Assembly (NCBI GenBank): GCA_016794425.1
Contig: JAEUHR010000062.1
Coordinates: 1-64,000 of the forward strand
Length of the DNA stretch: 64,000 bases
Reading direction: 5' to 3'
DNA from: Planctomycetota bacterium
GTDB lineage: Bacteria > Planctomycetota > UBA1135 > UBA2386
The position numbers and the translations under genes were made by a program. The notes beneath the pieces were generated by a model. That model was given only the letters and a program-made list of their open reading frames with translations, was not told where the DNA came from and made no database searches. Each line of letters opens with the position of its first letter. Positions within the stretch are counted from its first letter, which is position 1. Below, piece after piece: positions 17,920-25,814 of the stretch.

Positions 17920-19374
17920 TCAGCACTTCGTCGCCGCCATGCGGTCCTGCTCGATGTCGGTGATCATCTGCTCGGTGATGTCGCCGGTCGGATACTCGCC
18001 CTCGAAGCAGGCCTTGCAGAACTCGAGCTGGCCGTTGCCGGCCGTGCGCACCGCGTCGACCATCTCCTCGATCGTCTGGTAGATCACGTGGTCGGCGCCG
18101 AGTTCGCGCGCGATCTCGGCGTGGTTGCGGCCGCGCGCGACGAACTCGCGCTTGGTCGACATGTCGATGCCGTAGAGGCACGGGAACAGCAGCGGCGGCG
18201 AGTACGAGGCGAGGTAGACCTTGTCGGCCCCCATCTGGCGCGCGATCTTGACCATCTGGCGGCTGGTGTTGCCGCGCACGATCGAGTCGTCGAGCACGAT
18301 CACGCGCTTGCCGGCGAACTCGGCGCGGATCGGGTTCAGCTTGGCGCGGATCGAATCCTGCCGCGCCTTGTCGTTCGGCATGATGAAGGTGCGGCCGACG
18401 TAGCGGTTCTTCACGAACCCCTCGCGGCACGGCAGGCCGAGTTCTTCGGCCATCGTCTGCGCCGCCGTGCGCGCCGATTCCGGCACCGGGATCACGACGT
18501 CGGCCTGCAGTCCGGTCGCCTTGAACGCGCGGCCGAGCCGCCGGCCGAGCTCCATGCGCGCCTCGTAGACCGAGGTCTTGTCGAGGAAGGTGTCGGGCCG
18601 CGCGAAGTAGATGTACTCGAAGATGCACGGCCGGTGCGGCTTGTCGCCGACCTGCGCGAACTGCGGCTTGTGGTCGGCGCCGATCCACAGCAGTTCGCCG
18701 GCCTTCAGGTCGCGCACGACCTCGTAACCGGCGACGTCGAGCACCACCGACTCGCTGGCGACCGCGTACCAGGTGCCCTCCGGCGTCGTCTTCTTGCCGA
18801 AGATGATCGGCTTGATGCCGAACGGGTCGCGGAACGCATACATGCCCTCGCTGGTGATGCCGACCACCGAGTAGGCGCCCTTGACGCGGTCGAACACCTC
18901 CTTGACCGCGACGCGCACGTCGTCGAGCGTCACGTGGCTGCCGCCGCGGCGCATCAGCGCGTCGGCGAACACGTAGAGCACGACCTCGAGGTCGCAGTTG
19001 CTGCCGAGGTGGATCTTGCGCTGGCCGAAGTAGGTGCGCTTCAGCTCGTGGAAGTTCGTGACGTTGCCGTTGTGCGCCATCGCCACGCCGACCGGATAGT
19101 CGAGCCAGAACGGCTGCACGTCGGTGTCCTCACCGAGGCCGACCGTCGGATAGCGCACGTGGCCGACCGCGAGGTGGCCGCGCAGGCGCTGCAGGTGCTT
19201 GTCCTGGAACACCTCGCGCACGAGCCCGAGGCCCTTCTTGGCCTGGAAGCGTTCGCCGAACGTGACCACACCGGCGGCGTCCTGGCCGCGATGCTGGATC
19301 GCCACCAGACCGGTGAGCACGTCGTGGATGGCGTTGGAGTCGGACGGGCCGAAGATCGAGATGAAACCGCACAT
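17920..19374 (-). CDS. purF: Amidophosphoribosyltransferase
   Basis: A 484-residue first enzyme of purine synthesis, converting PRPP and glutamine to 5-phosphoribosylamine. The start MCGFISIFG exposes Cys2 as the glutaminase nucleophile without a propeptide. The N-terminal glutaminase has IQHRGQDAAGVVTF and MAHNGNVTNF. The C-terminal phosphoribosyltransferase has VIPVPESARTAAQ and the PRPP loop VIVLDDSIVRGNTSRQM. Size is normal. The gene is divergent from the aminotransferase gene. A TAAGCT hexamer (19387-19392 on the + coordinates) lies 12 nt upstream and overlaps the -10-like element of the opposing gene. Confidence 0.95.
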   Translation of the reverse strand: MCGFISIFGPSDSNAIHDVLTGLVAIQHRGQDAAGVVTFGERFQAKKGLGLVREVFQDKHLQRLRGHLAVGHVRYPTVGLGEDTDVQPFWLDYPVGVAMAHNGNVTNFHELKRTYFGQRKIHLGSNCDLEVVLYVFADALMRRGGSHVTLDDVRVAVKEVFDRVKGAYSVVGITSEGMYAFRDPFGIKPIIFGKKTTPEGTWYAVASESVVLDVAGYEVVRDLKAGELLWIGADHKPQFAQVGDKPHRPCIFEYIYFARPDTFLDKTSVYEARMELGRRLGRAFKATGLQADVVIPVPESARTAAQTMAEELGLPCREGFVKNRYVGRTFIMPNDKARQDSIRAKLNPIRAEFAGKRVIVLDDSIVRGNTSRQMVKIARQMGADKVYLASYSPPLLFPCLYGIDMSTKREFVARGRNHAEIARELGADHVIYQTIEEMVDAVRTAGNGQLEFCKACFEGEYPTGDITEQMITDIEQDRMAATKC

Positions 19375-19386
19375 GGGGAAGGCGCG

Positions 19387-19396
19387 AGCTTACCAT
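19387..19396. promoter_or_regulatory. Overlapping divergent -10 elements (purF / aminotransferase)
   Basis: On the minus strand TAAGCT (19387-19392) sits 12 nt before the purF ATG. On the plus strand TACCAT (19391-19396) sits 10 nt before the ATG at 19407. The hexamers share two base pairs, so polymerase could not open both promoters at once. Neither gene has a Shine-Dalgarno sequence. Confidence 0.4.
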
Positions 19397-19406
19397 CCGC
19401 GCCCCG

Positions 19407-20303
19407 ATGGCGAATCTGTGCAACGTCGATGGCGTCGTCACGCCGGAAGCGGACGCGCGCATCCCCGTGCTCGACCGTGGGTTCCTGTTCGGCGACTCGA
19501 TCTACGAGGTGGTCCGGACCCACGGCCAGGTGCCGTTCGGCTGGCCCGAGCACTGGCAGCGGCTGCAGGCCTCGGCAGCGGCGCTGCGGCTGCGGCTCGA
19601 CCTCGGCGAACGCGAGGTCGCGCGGCGCGTCGCCGCGACGCTGGCGGCGGCCGACCACGGCGACAGCTACGTGCGCATCATCGTGACGCGCGGTACCGGC
19701 CAGTCGCCGAGCATCGACCTGGCGCAGGCCGGCAGCACGCCGCGCTGGGTCGTGTTCGTGCGCCGGCTCGCGACGCCGCCGACCGACGTGCGGCTCTGCA
19801 TCGTCGACCGGCTGCGCGTCGACCGCCGCGCGCTCGACCCGGCGACCAAGAGCGGCAACTACCTGAACAACGTGCTCGCGCTGGCCGAGGCCAAGGACCG
19901 CGGCGGCACCGACTGCCTGATGTGCAACGGCGAAGGCAACATCACCGAGGCATCGACGGCGAACGTGTTCGCGCGCCTCGACGGCGTCTGGTGCACGCCG
20001 CCGCTGACGGCCGGCATCCTGGCCGGCGTCACGCGCGCGCTGCTGCTCGAGTTCCTGCCGACGGTCGGCGAACGTACGGCCGAGCGCGACTTGCGGCCGC
20101 AGGACCTGCGGCGGGCCGACGAGATCTTCTTGTCGAGCACGCTGCGCGACATCGGGCCGGTGACGCACCTCGACGGGCAGCCGGTGGCCGGCGGCAAGGG
20201 CGCGCCGCGGGCGCTGCAGCTGCTGCAGCGCTTCCGCGAACGCATCGCGCAGCGCCTGCGCGAACACGACGAGCCGCGCTGGCGCGGACTGGTCAGCGGC
20301 TGA
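19407..20303 (+). CDS. Class IV PLP aminotransferase (BCAA/D-amino acid type)
   Basis: A 298-residue enzyme of fold-type IV. LDRGFLFGDSIYEVVR is the N-terminal substrate-site strand. ATKSGNYLNNVLALAEA carries the PLP-binding lysine near residue 150. ITEASTANVF carries the conserved Glu, and LTAGILAGVTRALLLE closes the phosphate-binding cup. Closest candidates are branched-chain aminotransferase (IlvE), D-alanine transaminase and aminodeoxychorismate lyase. Sequence alone does not choose among them, though the TKSGNYLNN form fits IlvE or D-amino acid transaminase. It is divergent from purF and ends at a hairpin facing the histone-like gene. Confidence 0.85.
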   Translation: MANLCNVDGVVTPEADARIPVLDRGFLFGDSIYEVVRTHGQVPFGWPEHWQRLQASAAALRLRLDLGEREVARRVAATLAAADHGDSYVRIIVTRGTGQSPSIDLAQAGSTPRWVVFVRRLATPPTDVRLCIVDRLRVDRRALDPATKSGNYLNNVLALAEAKDRGGTDCLMCNGEGNITEASTANVFARLDGVWCTPPLTAGILAGVTRALLLEFLPTVGERTAERDLRPQDLRRADEIFLSSTLRDIGPVTHLDGQPVAGGKGAPRALQLLQRFRERIAQRLREHDEPRWRGLVSG

Positions 20304-20309
20304 CGGCCG

Positions 20310-20332
20310 GCGGCGGCGGGCGATGCCGCCGC
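20310..20332. terminator. Convergent GC hairpin
   Basis: GCGGCGGC and GCCGCCGC form a perfect 8-bp stem with a 7-nt loop in the 37-bp gap between the convergent aminotransferase and histone-like genes. There is no T-tract. It could end transcription in both directions. Confidence 0.5.
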
Positions 20333-20340
20333 ACTGCGGC

Positions 20341-20712
20341 TCACGCCATGACGTCGGCGAGGATCGCCTGGATCTTCTCGAGCGCCGAGCGGTAGCGGGC
20401 CTTCGCCTGCTCACTGGACTTCACGGCGGCGACGATGCCTTCGATCGTGCCGTCGAGCGCCGGTGCGGCGACCTTGCGCGGGCGACCGGGACCGCGCGTC
20501 GCGGGAGCCTTGGCGCGAGCGGCCTTGCCCTGACCGCGCGGGGCCGACTTGACGATGCCCAGCAGCGCCTGCGCGCGACCGAACATGATGGGATAGATCT
20601 TGAGCTTCTTCTTCGCTGCTGCCGCGGCAATGTCGGCGTACTTGGCGGAACGATTGCTCTTCAGGGAGTCGACGATGAAGTCCATCGCCGGATTCTGCTT
20701 CTTGGCTGCCAT
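20341..20712 (-). CDS. Histone-like/AT-hook DNA-binding protein
   Basis: A 123-residue basic protein. Residues 1-~65 form a compact helical region (AMDFIVDSLKSNRSAKYADI, LKIYPIMFGRAQALLGIV) that recalls a winged-helix or SPT-like fold seen in planctomycete homologues. A Lys/Ala/Arg-rich linker follows. Then comes an AT-hook core, GPGRPRKV, which binds the minor groove, and a C-terminal helix (IVAAVKSSEQAKARYRSAL). It probably coats or bridges the chromosome or regulates transcription. Start 20712 (MAAKKQNP) is preferred to upstream frames. A 9-bp perfect inverted repeat lies 19-48 bp upstream. Confidence 0.7.
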   Translation of the reverse strand: MAAKKQNPAMDFIVDSLKSNRSAKYADIAAAAAKKKLKIYPIMFGRAQALLGIVKSAPRGQGKAARAKAPATRGPGRPRKVAAPALDGTIEGIVAAVKSSEQAKARYRSALEKIQAILADVMA

Positions 20713-20730
20713 TGGGCTGTTCGTGGTGTT

Positions 20731-20760
20731 GGATCGACCTCGGGGTGTCGCGGTCGATCC
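20731..20760. promoter_or_regulatory. 9-bp inverted repeat upstream of histone-like gene
   Basis: GGATCGACC and GGTCGATCC are perfect inverted arms with a 12-bp spacer, 19 bp upstream of the ATG at 20712. It could be an operator, possibly for autoregulation, or a hairpin in the 5' leader. Confidence 0.5.
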
Positions 20761-20809
20761 GACAGTCTGGAGCGCAATGGGCAGATTCGCAAGCAAACGG
20801 CGCGGAATC

Positions 20810-22624
20810 TCACTTCGCCTCGGCGACGTCCCACGATTCGCCGGGTGCCAGTATCAGTGACGGCGTCGGCAAGAGACGCCGCTGCAACTCGTGCAGACTG
20901 CGCAACGGCAATCGCGGCAGATCCGGGCGCGATTGGCAGACGAAGGTGTCGTCAATGACGATCAGGCCGGGCTTCGCGCGCGCCGCGATCGCCAATGCCT
21001 CCGGATTCCGCGGCGACAGGATCAGCAGTTCGACGCCGGTCTCGTCGACCTGTTCGGCGCTCAGTTCCGGCGCCACGACCAGGATCCGCGGCCCCAGCGG
21101 CACCTGGATCGACCAGCTGCAGCTGCGCATCACCCTGCCGCCGGCCAGCGGCGCGCCGAGCGCCCGCACGCGCACCTCGCCGGGCCGGCCGATGGCCTGA
21201 CCCGGGGTCACGAGCGGCAGCTTGTCCATCGCGACGATCGGCAGGTGGAACGCGACGTGCGTGAGCACCGGGCGCGGCGGGTCGGCATGCAGCATCCGCA
21301 CCAGCAGCTGGTCGTTGCGCCGCGTCGGTTCGGTCGGTTGCGTCAGCACCGCGAAGCGCGCACCGCCCCACAACCACTCGGCGAGGTCCGCGCCGGCGGG
21401 GTCGATCAGGAACCCGCTCTCGGGCATGCGCACGAGCCAGCCGCCCATCGGCAGCCGGAACAGGCGCACGGCGTTGTCCGGCACCGCGTCCTCGGCGGCC
21501 TTCGACAGCGACTGCAGCCGCTGGGACCACCACCACGGCAGACCGCGCGCCTGGATGCCGGCCACCTCGCGCGGCATGCGGCGGCTGATGCGTTGGCAGA
21601 ACTCGACGAAGTCGACGCGCGGGAACCGTTCGGTGTGGTCCTCGATCACCTCGAGCACCGAGAAGCGCGCCAGGCCGCCGGCCTGCTCCGGCGCTCCTTC
21701 GCCGGTGAACACCACCGGCGGCGTGCGCAGCAGCTTCGCGGTCAGCTCGCGCCACTCGTCCGCCGACGGCAGCCCCGGCCGCTGCTGCGCCGGCTTCGGC
21801 GGGAACTCGGGCATGCGGCCTTCGAGCGGCGCCGCGTCGCCGACCAGCATCGCACTGCCCAGCAGCCCCGGATCGACGATCGGACTGCAGCCGAACGTCC
21901 AGCCTACGCGCGTCTGCGGCATCGGGTCGGTGGTCTCGTCGTAGTCGTTGACGACGATCTGCAGGTCGAACGCCATGCCGGCCGACGCCCGGCGCCCGGT
22001 CGGCAGGATCTCGGTCCACGGGATCCGCGCCTCGTACTGCGTGATGCTGTTCTCGGTGTCGTGCAGCACGACGATGCGCGCGGCGTCGCCGTCGACCACG
22101 CGCGCGGTGCCGCGCAACCGGTCCCATTGCACGACCTGTCGGCCCGGTTCGTCGGCGAACCAGAATTCGCGATCCTCGTCGCGGCCCGGGTCCGGGCCCG
22201 AGGCCCGCGTGTCGCGATTCGGATCGAACGTCAGCACGACGGAATCGGCGGTCGGGATCTCCGACAGCCGCAGATTGTCGGCGTCGAGCGCACGGTGCCA
22301 TTCGTCGCGCACCACGCACGACACGTACAGCGCGTCGGCGTCCCAGACCAGGAACGTGACCGCACTGAGGTCCTCGGGACCGCGCCATGCCTTGCCGGCG
22401 GTGCCGGACAGCTGTCGCTGGTCGTCGAGCCGCAGCGCCGGCAGCTCGGGCCAGTCCGTCAGCGTGCCGTCGATGGTCAGTTCGCGCTCGCCGCGCGGCA
22501 GCACGGCGGCCTGCGGCAGCAGCATCGGCGGCGGCGGCGACGGGAGCGATTGGGCGGGCGGCTGCTGCGCAACCAGCGATGGCAGCAGCAGCAACGGGAC
22601 GCACAGCGGGAGTCGGTGGCGCAT
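20810..22624 (-). CDS. Secreted CBM9-like domain protein
   Basis: A 604-residue exported protein. The signal peptide is MRHRLPLCVPLLLLPSLVAQ. Residues ~45-270 match the CBM9-like beta-sandwich: ELTIDGTLTDWPELPAL, then VTFLVWDADALYVSCVVRDE, SVVLTFDPNRDT and ITQYEARIPWTEI, the usual strand pattern of carbohydrate-family-9-like binding domains. The C-terminal half has WGGARFAVLTQPTEPT, HVAFHLPIVAMDKLPLV, and VELLILSPRNPEALAIAA. This could be a metallo-beta-lactamase-like or ComEC-like fold that lost its metal ligands, but this is uncertain. It is downstream of lepB on the same strand, probably co-transcribed. An alternative ATG lies at 22660. Confidence 0.75.
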   Translation of the reverse strand: MRHRLPLCVPLLLLPSLVAQQPPAQSLPSPPPPMLLPQAAVLPRGERELTIDGTLTDWPELPALRLDDQRQLSGTAGKAWRGPEDLSAVTFLVWDADALYVSCVVRDEWHRALDADNLRLSEIPTADSVVLTFDPNRDTRASGPDPGRDEDREFWFADEPGRQVVQWDRLRGTARVVDGDAARIVVLHDTENSITQYEARIPWTEILPTGRRASAGMAFDLQIVVNDYDETTDPMPQTRVGWTFGCSPIVDPGLLGSAMLVGDAAPLEGRMPEFPPKPAQQRPGLPSADEWRELTAKLLRTPPVVFTGEGAPEQAGGLARFSVLEVIEDHTERFPRVDFVEFCQRISRRMPREVAGIQARGLPWWWSQRLQSLSKAAEDAVPDNAVRLFRLPMGGWLVRMPESGFLIDPAGADLAEWLWGGARFAVLTQPTEPTRRNDQLLVRMLHADPPRPVLTHVAFHLPIVAMDKLPLVTPGQAIGRPGEVRVRALGAPLAGGRVMRSCSWSIQVPLGPRILVVAPELSAEQVDETGVELLILSPRNPEALAIAARAKPGLIVIDDTFVCQSRPDLPRLPLRSLHELQRRLLPTPSLILAPGESWDVAEAK

Positions 22625-22695
22625 CGGGCGGCGGTCGGAACGAACAGGAGCTGTAGACATCGGCCAGGGCACGGCAACCGGCTGCGGCGAACTGG

Positions 22696-23970
22696 TCATC
22701 GCGGCAGCCAGTGCGCCCGTTCCCACGGCCCGATCACGAACTGCGGCACACCGACGAACGCCGTCGCCGGCACCGCGTCGAACTGACGGCTGTCGCGGCT
22801 GTCGTAGGTGTTGTCGCCGAGCAGGAACCAGGCGCCGGGCGGCACGCTGCGAGGCCACGCACCGCGGTCACCGGCGAACCCGGCGATGCGTTCGCGGTCG
22901 TGGAAGACGTCGCGCCACACGGTCAGCCGGGTCAGGCGCAGCGGCGCACCACCCTGCGTGCCGAGGTGCACGTAGGTGCGCGGCTGCGGCGCGGCGTCGG
23001 TCGGGCGCGCCTGCGGCCAGTCGGGACTGCGCGCCATCACGAACAGCGCGTCGAGCCGGTCGTCGACGGCGAAGAACACGCGGTCGTCGAGCAGCCCGAA
23101 CTCGATCCGGTGCGCACCTTGCGGTCGGCACGGCAGCGTCGCGCCGCCGACCCGCTCGCCTTCGCACCACAGTTCGACGCCGCCGGCGGCCGCGCGCCAG
23201 ACCAGCGTCAGCGACTGGTCGAGCAGCTCGACGGTGCCGAACAGGATCTCGACCGGCAGCGCGAGCTCGAGGTCCATGCCGCAGTCGACGACACCGATGT
23301 CGTCGCCGGCACGGCCGCGAACGCCGCTCGCGTCGACGAACGACGCGTCGACCGGGCGCGCGGTGCCGACGAACCCGGCCGGCAGTGCGCTGCGGGCGCG
23401 CGCCGAGCGGCGCCGCTGCCGCGCCTCGGCCGTGAACAGGGCCGTGGCCTCGGCCGCGTCGGTCGACGACGCCGGCACGCGCAGTTCGCCGTCGACCTCG
23501 GTGCCGGCGGACAGGTCCAGCGCGGTCGCGAGCGCTTCGGACCGGGCCGGCCACGCGGCCCATTCGACGCGCATCGCGCGCGCCGCGAACGGTTCCTTGG
23601 TGTCGCGCCGGAACCGCTTCGGATCCCGGTCGGGGCCGAGCCAGATGTCGCCGCCGCGCAGGTCGATCCAGCACGCGTCGTGGTCGTCGCCGCGCGCCGC
23701 GATGCGCTTCACGAGCTGCTGGTCGCCGTGTTCGGGGTGTACCACGACGACCAGGTCGTGCCGCCGCCGCGCCGCTGCCGAGCCGAGCTTGTCGACGAAC
23801 ACCACGTCGCCGTGCAGCGGATCCCCGTGCAGTACCGGCTGCATGCTGTCGGACGGCACCATGTAGCGGTCGCCGACCAGACGCCGCAGTGCCTGCACCG
23901 TGACGACCGCGACCGCTGCGACCAGCAACGCATCGCGAAGCACCGGTACGAACGCGTGGTCGCGGCGCAT
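22696..23970 (-). CDS. lepB: Signal peptidase I with large insertion
   Basis: A 424-residue membrane protease that cleaves Sec signal peptides. One N-terminal membrane helix (residues ~10-30) is followed by VPSDSMQPVLHGD, with the Ser42 nucleophile. GDVVFVDKLG is box C. VKRIAARGDD carries the general-base Lys89. The distal motif FLLGDNTYDSRDSRQF (box E) appears only near residue 385. Between box D and box E there are about 275 residues. They look like an extra beta-sandwich (DLELALPVEILFGTVELLD, RIEFGLLDDRVFFAVDDRLD) resembling a concanavalin/LamG-type fold. In typical signal peptidases this interval is well under 150 residues. An upstream ATG at 24033 is possible. Confidence 0.88.
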   Translation of the reverse strand: MRRDHAFVPVLRDALLVAAVAVVTVQALRRLVGDRYMVPSDSMQPVLHGDPLHGDVVFVDKLGSAAARRRHDLVVVVHPEHGDQQLVKRIAARGDDHDACWIDLRGGDIWLGPDRDPKRFRRDTKEPFAARAMRVEWAAWPARSEALATALDLSAGTEVDGELRVPASSTDAAEATALFTAEARQRRRSARARSALPAGFVGTARPVDASFVDASGVRGRAGDDIGVVDCGMDLELALPVEILFGTVELLDQSLTLVWRAAAGGVELWCEGERVGGATLPCRPQGAHRIEFGLLDDRVFFAVDDRLDALFVMARSPDWPQARPTDAAPQPRTYVHLGTQGGAPLRLTRLTVWRDVFHDRERIAGFAGDRGAWPRSVPPGAWFLLGDNTYDSRDSRQFDAVPATAFVGVPQFVIGPWERAHWLPR

Positions 23971-24094
23971 CACCGGATCAGCGCCTCGCCTGCGGTCGTC
24001 GGCTGCGTCGGTTCCGTCGCACGGTGCGATCATGCAGCAGCCCCGATCGCGCGAGAAGGGCACGTTCGAGGTCTTCGCGGTGCGGCCCGGCGGG

Positions 24095-24100
24095 CATAAT
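24095..24100 (+). promoter_or_regulatory. Putative -10 of LeuA-like gene (leaderless)
   Basis: CATAAT lies 9 nt before the ATG at 24110, without a Shine-Dalgarno sequence. Five of six bases match TATAAT. Confidence 0.45.
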
Positions 24101-24109
24101 GCTCCGCCC

Positions 24110-25330
24110 ATGACGCGCATCGCGGACCTGATCCACGACTGGAACCGTGCCGACGGCAGGTTCCGCCCCGCCCGCCCGCTGCAGTTCGACGACGAGACGC
24201 TGCGCGACGGCCTGCAGTCGCCGGCGGTCAGCGACCCGCCGCTGGCGGCGAAGATCGAACTGCTCGAGCACATGGACCGGCTCGGCATCCACACCGCGAA
24301 CCTCGGCCTGCCGGGCGCCGGCGGCCGGCCGCGCGAGGACATCCTGAAGCTGGCGCAGCACATCGCCGGCCGCCGGCTGCGCATCGGCGCCAACGTCGCC
24401 TGCCGCACGGTCGTCAGCGACATCGAGCCGGTCGTCGAGATGACGCAGAGGGCAGGCATCCCGATCGAAGTGTGCGCGTTCATCGGCAGCAGCTACATCC
24501 GGCAGTACGCCGAGGACTGGACGCTCGATCGGATGCTGCAGAACACGCGCGAGGCGCTGACGTTCGCACGCAAGCACGGCCTGCCGGTGATGTACGTCAC
24601 CGAAGACACGACGCGCGCGATGCCCGACACGGTGCGCGCGCTCTACAGCGAGGCGATCGAACTCGGGGCGCGGCGCCTGTGCGTCTGCGACACCGTCGGC
24701 CATGCGACGCCGCAAGGCGCGCGCGCGGTCGTGCGGTTCGTGCGCGAACTCGCCGACCAGCACGACAAGACGCTCGGCGTCGACTGGCACGGCCACCGCG
24801 ACCGCGACCTCGGCATCGCCAACTGCCTCGCCGCGATCGAGGCCGGCGCCGACCGCATCCACGGCACCGCGCTCGGCGTCGGCGAACGCGCCGGCAACGC
24901 GCCGATGGACCTGCTGCTGGTCAACTGCAAGCTGCAGGGCTGGATCGACAACGACCTGACGACCCTGCCGGCGTACGTCGCCGCCGCCGCGAAGGCGCTC
25001 GAGGTCGAGATCCCGCACAACTACCCGGTGGTCGGCACCGACGCCTTCGAGACGGGCACCGGCGTGCACGCGGCGGCCGTCATCAAGGCGTTCCGCAAGG
25101 GCGACGTCGAACTGGCGGATTCGGTCTACTCGGGCGTGCCGGCGCACATGGTCGGCCTCGAACAGCGCATCGCGGTCGGCCCGATGGCCGGCAAGTCCAA
25201 CGCCGCCTTCGTGCTGGAGCGGCTCGGCATCGAACCGACCGAGGAGCGCGTGCAACGCGTCCTTGCCGTCGGCAAGTCCAGCAAGCGCCTGCTGACCGAC
25301 GCCGAAGTCCGGGCCGCGGCCGGCGCCTGA
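24110..25330 (+). CDS. LeuA/HMG-CoA lyase-like TIM-barrel enzyme
   Basis: A 406-residue member of the DRE-TIM metallolyase family, which forms or cleaves carbon-carbon bonds with acyl-CoA donors. DETLRDGLQSP carries the catalytic Arg-Asp. VDWHGHRDRDLGIANCLAAI carries the metal-binding HxH. GTALGVGERAGNAPMDLLL is the family GxGxRxGN block. The C-terminal LeuA regulatory (leucine-binding) domain is absent, leaving only a short helical communication region. Candidates are 2-isopropylmalate synthase, homocitrate or citramalate synthase, and HMG-CoA lyase. No leucine-pathway genes are nearby. Confidence 0.85.
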   Translation: MTRIADLIHDWNRADGRFRPARPLQFDDETLRDGLQSPAVSDPPLAAKIELLEHMDRLGIHTANLGLPGAGGRPREDILKLAQHIAGRRLRIGANVACRTVVSDIEPVVEMTQRAGIPIEVCAFIGSSYIRQYAEDWTLDRMLQNTREALTFARKHGLPVMYVTEDTTRAMPDTVRALYSEAIELGARRLCVCDTVGHATPQGARAVVRFVRELADQHDKTLGVDWHGHRDRDLGIANCLAAIEAGADRIHGTALGVGERAGNAPMDLLLVNCKLQGWIDNDLTTLPAYVAAAAKALEVEIPHNYPVVGTDAFETGTGVHAAAVIKAFRKGDVELADSVYSGVPAHMVGLEQRIAVGPMAGKSNAAFVLERLGIEPTEERVQRVLAVGKSSKRLLTDAEVRAAAGA

Positions 25331-25387
25331 GCCCGACGGTCGGCATCAAGTCGGCGCCCGGGGAATCCCGATGGCCGGCACCGGAGC

Positions 25388-25750
25388 ATGGACCCGGTTC
25401 TGGACATGAGCGTCGTCGAGGAGCTGCTGTCGTTCTCGGACGACGGTGACCCCGAACTCCTGCTGGACCTGATCCAGATGTTCCTCGAAGACGGCCCGGA
25501 GAAGGTCCGCTCCGTGCACGAGGGCCTGCAGGCCGGCGACTTCGAGAAGATGGAGCGCGCCGCCCACTCGCTGAAGGGCTCGTCGGGCAACCTCGGCGCC
25601 CGCCTGCTGCAGGACACCTGCGAGCAGATCCAGATCGCCACCCGGCACCGGCAGCTCGAGGAATCGCGGCAGCTGGTCACCGACCTCGATGCGAAGTTCG
25701 CCGAGGCCGAAGCCGCGCTGCGCCGGCTGCACCAGTCCTACCAGGGCTGA
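25388..25750 (+). CDS. Histidine phosphotransfer (Hpt) domain protein
   Basis: A 120-residue four-helix Hpt protein. The phosphorylated His is in RAAHSLKGSSGNLGARLL near residue 58, the canonical Hpt motif. Helix A is acidic, with LLLDLIQMFLEDGPEKV. The protein would relay phosphoryl groups between a hybrid histidine kinase and a response regulator. No kinase or receiver gene is adjacent, so it is an orphan phosphotransfer protein whose partners lie elsewhere. It lies 57 bp downstream of the LeuA-like gene on the same strand. Confidence 0.88.
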   Translation: MDPVLDMSVVEELLSFSDDGDPELLLDLIQMFLEDGPEKVRSVHEGLQAGDFEKMERAAHSLKGSSGNLGARLLQDTCEQIQIATRHRQLEESRQLVTDLDAKFAEAEAALRRLHQSYQG

Positions 25751-25772
25751 CCCTGCGTCCCGGCAGGGCCCC

Positions 25773-25795
25773 GACTGGTGCTTTCCGTGGCACGG
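25773..25795 (+). repeat. Intergenic repeat, copy B
   Basis: GACTGGTGCTTTCCGTGG is followed by cACGG. It is nearly identical to the copy at 33511-33533. It lies 23 bp after the Hpt stop codon, between convergent genes. No inverted partner was found within about 150 bp. Confidence 0.55.
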
Positions 25796-25814
25796 CCAGC
25801 GGGAGACCGCGGCG

